From positions 55,243 through 119,242 of the forward strand of contig JAFYYR010000024.1 in the NCBI GenBank assembly GCA_017557435.1: 64,000 nt of DNA. The letters are read 5' to 3'. Below are positions 60,104-64,000 of this stretch, one piece after another. Within the stretch, counting starts at the first letter, position 1. Each line of letters opens with the position of its first letter. The stretch comes from Pseudobutyrivibrio sp. (lineage in GTDB: Bacteria > Bacillota > Clostridia > Lachnospirales > Lachnospiraceae). The notes under the pieces were generated by a model. It made no database searches and was not told the origin of the DNA. It saw nothing but the letters and a program-made list of their open reading frames with translations. The position numbers and the translations under genes are program-made.

Positions 60104-60595
60104 CTAAACTGCCACTCCTATATAAGCTCCAAGACCTAATGTACAAAGTAAACCGATGATACAACCAGCCAATGCTATACCACATACAACTGCAAGAATT
60201 GTAGATTTGAAATCCATATCAAGAATAGATGCAGCAAGTGTACCTGTCCATCCGCCTGTACCTGGAAGTGGAATACCAACAAAAAGCATAAGAGCTACAA
60301 AAAGACCGCGTCCCGCCTTCTCCTGCAACTTCTTTCCACCCTTCTCCCCCTTTTCAAGGCAGAATGTAAAGAAACCTCCGATAACTGGCTTATCCTTACC
60401 CCACTCTAAAACCTTGCGTGCAAAGAAATAGATGATTGGCATTGGAAGCATATTTCCAATTGCAATAAGAATGTAAGCTGTTAATAAATTAAATGTAGGG
60501 TCATTTGCCTTAATAAAATATGCAGCTGGAATAGCACCTCTAAGCTCTACAAGTGGCACCATTGAAATAAAAAATACGTAAAAATAGTTCTTCAT
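60104..60595 (-). CDS. COG2426 family small multidrug export protein
   Basis: 163 residues with about four helices. It opens FISMVPLVELRGAIPAAYF, then NMLPMPIIYFFARKVL, and contains GIPLPGTGGWTGTLAAS, the signature of the family (DedA-like reentrant motif). Despite its name, the transported substrate is not established. It starts on the hisC stop codon. Confidence 0.88.
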   Translation of the reverse strand: MKNYFYVFFISMVPLVELRGAIPAAYFIKANDPTFNLLTAYILIAIGNMLPMPIIYFFARKVLEWGKDKPVIGGFFTFCLEKGEKGGKKLQEKAGRGLFVALMLFVGIPLPGTGGWTGTLAASILDMDFKSTILAVVCGIALAGCIIGLLCTLGLGAYIGVAV

Positions 60596-61650
60596 TAGAT
60601 AATCTCCTTTAGTGTATTAATCAGCGTCTGCATTTCCTCATCTGTACCAATACTAATACGGAGATAATCTGCAATTCGCTCTGGCTTTGAGAAATGACGG
60701 ACAAAGATGCCCCTCTTCTTAAGCTCCTCAAAAATATGTACCGCATTTACGGATTCGTGCTTTGCAAAAATAAAATTGCTCTTTGAATCCGGGAAGGTAA
60801 ATCCCAACTCTTTTAGCTTTTCTTTTGTCCACTCTCTTGTGGCTATGACAGCATCAACCTTTTCCCTGAAGTATTTATCATCAGAGATAGATGCAACGCC
60901 TGCCGCCAAAGTGATTGTATCCATTGTGTATGAGTTGAAAGAAAATTTGCAATCAGACAAATATTTAATCAACTCAGGTGAACCGATGGCATAACCTATG
61001 CGGTTGCCAGCCATGGCTCTAGACTTTGAAAATGTCCTTACTACTAAAACATTATCATATTTATCAGTTAAATCGATGCAGGATTTTGAACCAAAGTCCA
61101 CGTATGCCTCATCGATAATAACTACGCATTCAGGGTGAGCCGCAACAATCTTTTCAAAGAATTCTACTGACTCAGCTACACCTGTTGGTGCATTTGGATT
61201 TGGAATTACGATTCCTCCGCATGGCTCATCGTAATCTGAAGCCACCAGCTTGAACTGTTCATCCAAAGGCTTTTGTACGTATGGAATTCTGAATAAATCT
61301 GCCCAAACATCATAGAAAGAATAAGTGATATCCGGGAACAATACTGGCTTATCAGAATTAAAAAATGTAAGGAAGCTCATAGCTAATACATCGTCTGAGC
61401 CTACTCCCACAAATACTCTTGAAGCATCCTTTCCATGATAATCTGCAATAGCCTGTACCAGATTAACACATGCTGGATCCGGATATTTTCTAAGAGAATC
61501 CATACTGACATCAGATATAGCTTTACCCACCAAAGGACTTGGTGGGTATGGATTTTCATTTGTATTTAACTTAATGATGTCTTTAATTTTTGGCTGTTCG
61601 CCTGGAGTGTAAGGTACTACCTTACGGACACTGCCCCTCCAACTAGTCAT
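60595..61650 (-). CDS. hisC: Histidinol-phosphate aminotransferase
   Basis: 351 residues. KLNTNENPYPPSP is the N-terminal motif; GSDDVL, IPNPNAPTG, IIDEAYVDF and TFSKSRAMAGNRIGY (with the PLP Lys) follow. It acts in histidine synthesis. GGAGG precedes the ATG. It lies alone, without other his genes, between the L,D-transpeptidase and the small membrane proteins. Confidence 0.93.
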   Translation of the reverse strand: MTSWRGSVRKVVPYTPGEQPKIKDIIKLNTNENPYPPSPLVGKAISDVSMDSLRKYPDPACVNLVQAIADYHGKDASRVFVGVGSDDVLAMSFLTFFNSDKPVLFPDITYSFYDVWADLFRIPYVQKPLDEQFKLVASDYDEPCGGIVIPNPNAPTGVAESVEFFEKIVAAHPECVVIIDEAYVDFGSKSCIDLTDKYDNVLVVRTFSKSRAMAGNRIGYAIGSPELIKYLSDCKFSFNSYTMDTITLAAGVASISDDKYFREKVDAVIATREWTKEKLKELGFTFPDSKSNFIFAKHESVNAVHIFEELKKRGIFVRHFSKPERIADYLRISIGTDEEMQTLINTLKEII

Positions 61651-61664
61651 AACAATTCCTCCTC

Positions 61665-63368
61665 TTATGGTACGATTGTACCTTCCGGAACCTCCACGTT
61701 TGCTGGCTGTTCCATTGCTGCCTGTGCCTTTAATGTTGCAAGTGTAAGCTCTGCATTAACTAAATCCTCGTAGTTTGTAACGAGAGCCTTCTGCTCATCA
61801 TTGAGTGAGTCGTACTTCTGTCTTGCAAGTGCAATTTTATACTCCGAATCAAGTGTAACAGTCTCAATATCTGCGATAAGATTCATCGCATCAATCTGTG
61901 GATTCTGAAGACGATAATTCTCTGCTTCAGTGTCGCCAGTGTAGAAAACAATAACTGGCCATCCAGCTTCAACTATATCAAAAATCTCTCCTGCTTTTGA
62001 AAGAGGAAGATTTACACAACCGTGGCTACCACTAGTCTTGTAAATAGCTCCACCGAACTTTGAACGCCATGTGGCATCATGAAGACCTTCGCCCAAATTG
62101 AATGGCATCCAGAACTTAACATGAGACTCGTAATTATCTCCCTTAAGTGTGGCATCCTTCTGCTTGTAAGCGATAGGATAAACTCCTGTGTGAGTGCCAT
62201 GTCCCTTTGAAACATTTCCTGATACACAATCTGTATCAAGAACCATCACGCCTTCTTTATATACATATACATGCTGAGTTGTAAGATTAACCTCTACGTA
62301 TGAATTGCCGTAGTCGTTAGCACCATGGCTGGTACCGCGATAAAGGTAAGTGAAATCTCTTGTGACGTCCTGTCCACCTTCGAAGTCAGCGATAATTGCA
62401 TCGATTTCCCCTTCGTATGCAATTCTCCAACCGAATGAACCAGCAGGAACTGTGATTTCCTCGCCCTCAGTAGTGATAAAGTCCTTCTTTTTGCCATAGG
62501 TGTTATATTTTTCACCCATAGAATCAACGAATGCACCAATAGCATCTCTATCGAAATAAACCTTGAAATTGTCATCCCAATTGAAGAAACTAGCTTTAAC
62601 CTCAACAGGAATTTCTTCTGTGAGACCCTCGCCTAAATCATAATGAATATCGATATCCATATATTTATTAAGCTTTTCCTTGGCTGCTTTGATATTTGCA
62701 TCGTCTGCCTTGACTGATGGCTTGTGATAGCAAGTACCGTCTGCAAGACTAATCTTAGTCTGAAGATTCTCTACTGCGTAGATAATAGCTTCCTCAACGC
62801 CCTGCTCATCTATTCTATCTCCGTAAACCTCGTCGATAATAACGAACTCATTGCCGTCGTATGTAATAGTGGCATCCTCAGATTCTTTTGTAGATTTCTG
62901 ATTGCTGAAATCAAGGCTTGCTGCAACCTGCTTAACCTTTGCTGAATCGTAAGAATTACCAGTCTGTGTGTAATATTCTGCTGGAACGATTAAACGTGCA
63001 AACCAATTGAAACCTGTCTGGCTGTCAAGAAGTGCCTGAACCTGCTCTACTGGGTAGTTAACATCTACGCCAAGATCAGCAGCGCTAACTTCATTAATAA
63101 CCTCGCCATTGCCATCGATAAATTTGATGTTGTATTTATCTGCATTTGAAAGGATTTTCTCGTATGCACTTTCTGCATTCATAAATGAAGCACCAACGCC
63201 ATTTACCTTACTTCTAAGATAGAAATGACTGCTAAAAAAAATGCTTCCTGCTAAATACACAAATAAAACAATGCCTGTGATTATTTCTATACGAAGCATT
63301 GTTTTCTTATCTAAATTAAAATTATGAGCTTTATGCTGAGCTTTTGTGTTCTTTCTTACTCCACTCAT
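61665..63368 (-). CDS. Membrane-anchored L,D-transpeptidase with PG-binding domain
   Basis: 567 residues. One helix (about 25-46) anchors the protein. Residues about 50-330 match the substrate-binding region found in such Firmicutes proteins. The YkuD domain (about 355-475) has KTSGSHGCVNLPL with the catalytic His and Cys. The last 80 residues form a helical tail (ARQKYDSLNDEQKALVTNYE, listed by its start). It crosslinks peptidoglycan. GAGGA lies eight bases before the ATG at 63368; a TTG at 63374 is less well placed. Confidence 0.9.
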   Translation of the reverse strand: MSGVRKNTKAQHKAHNFNLDKKTMLRIEIITGIVLFVYLAGSIFFSSHFYLRSKVNGVGASFMNAESAYEKILSNADKYNIKFIDGNGEVINEVSAADLGVDVNYPVEQVQALLDSQTGFNWFARLIVPAEYYTQTGNSYDSAKVKQVAASLDFSNQKSTKESEDATITYDGNEFVIIDEVYGDRIDEQGVEEAIIYAVENLQTKISLADGTCYHKPSVKADDANIKAAKEKLNKYMDIDIHYDLGEGLTEEIPVEVKASFFNWDDNFKVYFDRDAIGAFVDSMGEKYNTYGKKKDFITTEGEEITVPAGSFGWRIAYEGEIDAIIADFEGGQDVTRDFTYLYRGTSHGANDYGNSYVEVNLTTQHVYVYKEGVMVLDTDCVSGNVSKGHGTHTGVYPIAYKQKDATLKGDNYESHVKFWMPFNLGEGLHDATWRSKFGGAIYKTSGSHGCVNLPLSKAGEIFDIVEAGWPVIVFYTGDTEAENYRLQNPQIDAMNLIADIETVTLDSEYKIALARQKYDSLNDEQKALVTNYEDLVNAELTLATLKAQAAMEQPANVEVPEGTIVP

Positions 63369-63411
63369 TTTCAAATTCCTCTAAAAAAATATACAACTGT
63401 CCGTTAGATAG

Positions 63412-63458
63412 TTTACAGGAAAATCTAATGTAAAAAATACTAAAGATTTCCCTGTAAA
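63412..63458. other. Hairpin between hslO and the L,D-transpeptidase gene
   Basis: TTTACAGG (63412-63419) pairs with CCTGTAAA (63451-63458), then, after one mismatch, AAATCT with AGATTT. No U-run follows on the minus strand, so it is not a clear terminator; it may be a weak one or a leader element. Confidence 0.4.
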
Positions 63459-63471
63459 AATTTTTCTATCA

Positions 63472-64000
63472 TTAATTTTTCCTAAAGCTCTTCACTTCAT
63501 CGATTGTAAATTCGTAAGCTTCATTGCAGAACTGACATCTTACTTCAACAGGCTTTCCGTCTGAAATAATGTCGTCCATATCCTCCTTACCGAGAGATGC
63601 AAGACTCTTGATTACTCTTTCGCGAGAGCAATCACACTTGTAACCTGCAGGATATGTTTCCTTGATATCGATATCAAGACCTGCTAAAACTGTCTCAAGC
63701 ATCTGCTCCGGAGTCTTTCCAGATGAAAGCATATCTGTAACAGAAGGAAGAGTCTTAAGATTCTCCTCTAACTGAGCAATAACCTCTTCTGATGTAAATG
63801 GCATAAGTTGAACGATAAATCCACCAGCGCAATTTACTGTGTTGTCCTTATTCATAAGAACTCCAAGACCTACTGATGATGGAATCTGCTCTGAAACAGC
63901 ATAGTAATATGTAAGATCCTCTGCGATTTCACCAGTCTGAAGCTCTACCGTACCAACATATGGCTCCTTAAGACCCATATCCTTGATGACACGCATGATA
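63472..64000 (-). CDS. hslO: Hsp33 redox-regulated chaperone, N-terminus beyond the window
   Basis: About 176 residues of the C-terminal part are seen; the frame stays open to the right edge. VNCAGGFIVQLMP and MLSSGKTPEQML are in the core, and YKCDCSRERV with VRCQFCNEAYEF gives the CxC and CxxC zinc-binding redox switch. It is a chaperone that becomes active when these Cys are oxidised. It lies upstream of the L,D-transpeptidase. Confidence 0.93.
   Translation of the reverse strand, partial: IMRVIKDMGLKEPYVGTVELQTGEIAEDLTYYYAVSEQIPSSVGLGVLMNKDNTVNCAGGFIVQLMPFTSEEVIAQLEENLKTLPSVTDMLSSGKTPEQMLETVLAGLDIDIKETYPAGYKCDCSRERVIKSLASLGKEDMDDIISDGKPVEVRCQFCNEAYEFTIDEVKSFRKN

Overview
This window reads as ordinary chromosome of a low-GC, Gram-positive anaerobe, most likely a Lachnospiraceae species of the Butyrivibrio/Pseudobutyrivibrio type. 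This is an inference. It rests on the DUF4250 and DUF6472 proteins, BaiCD-type flavin reductase, PASTA kinase, GH25 lysozyme with cell-wall repeats, RFN riboswitch, tRNA genes without encoded CCA, and the priA-def-fmt-rsmB-rlmN-prpC-prkC-rsgA-rpe-thiN gene order typical of Firmicutes.

Layout. 1-5 kb: the start of a CapA-like gene with a DUF4250 protein; a four-gene set pairing two HAD-like proteins (one fused to a ParB-like domain) with an RsbW/STAS anti-sigma switch; a histidine phosphatase; and lrgAB. 5-10.5 kb: tRNA-Glu, an S41 peptidase, a GntR-controlled ABC transporter and a xylulokinase. 10.5-16.2 kb: a GC-rich structured element, a fucose-isomerase-family gene, and ribD-ribE-ribBA-ribH behind an FMN riboswitch followed by two terminator hairpins. 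16.2-30.5 kb: regulators, a zinc metallopeptidase, a DUF6273 exported protein, a SprT-like protein, shikimate kinase, GH35 beta-galactosidase, NudC, a BaiCD-like reductase divergent from a PucR regulator, a radical SAM protein and an aldo/keto reductase.

30.5-41 kb is the accessory part. The 3' end of tRNA-Lys (40736-40808) is repeated, in the same orientation, at 33089-33113 (25 identical bases) and 32300-32321 (22 identical bases). These repeats look like attachment sites. They bracket a roughly 7.6-kb block (KAP P-loop NTPase, GIY-YIG nuclease, voltage-gated ion channel, secreted nuclease, HigBA pair) and a 0.8-kb block holding only a RelE/ParE-Phd pair. No integrase is present. The KAP family includes the phage-exclusion protein PifA, so this is the best place to look for an undescribed defence or exclusion system.

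41-44 kb: six tRNAs (Pro, Gly, Arg, His, Gln, Lys) from one near-consensus promoter, and a metal-efflux operon (metallochaperone, P-type ATPase, ArsR repressor). 44-57 kb: the core translation, kinase and DNA-replication block, then pyrBI divergent from priA. 57-64 kb: cell-envelope genes (LprI-like lipoprotein, GH25 lysozyme, L,D-transpeptidase), hisC, small membrane proteins including one of 59 residues, and the C-terminal part of Hsp33 running off the right edge.
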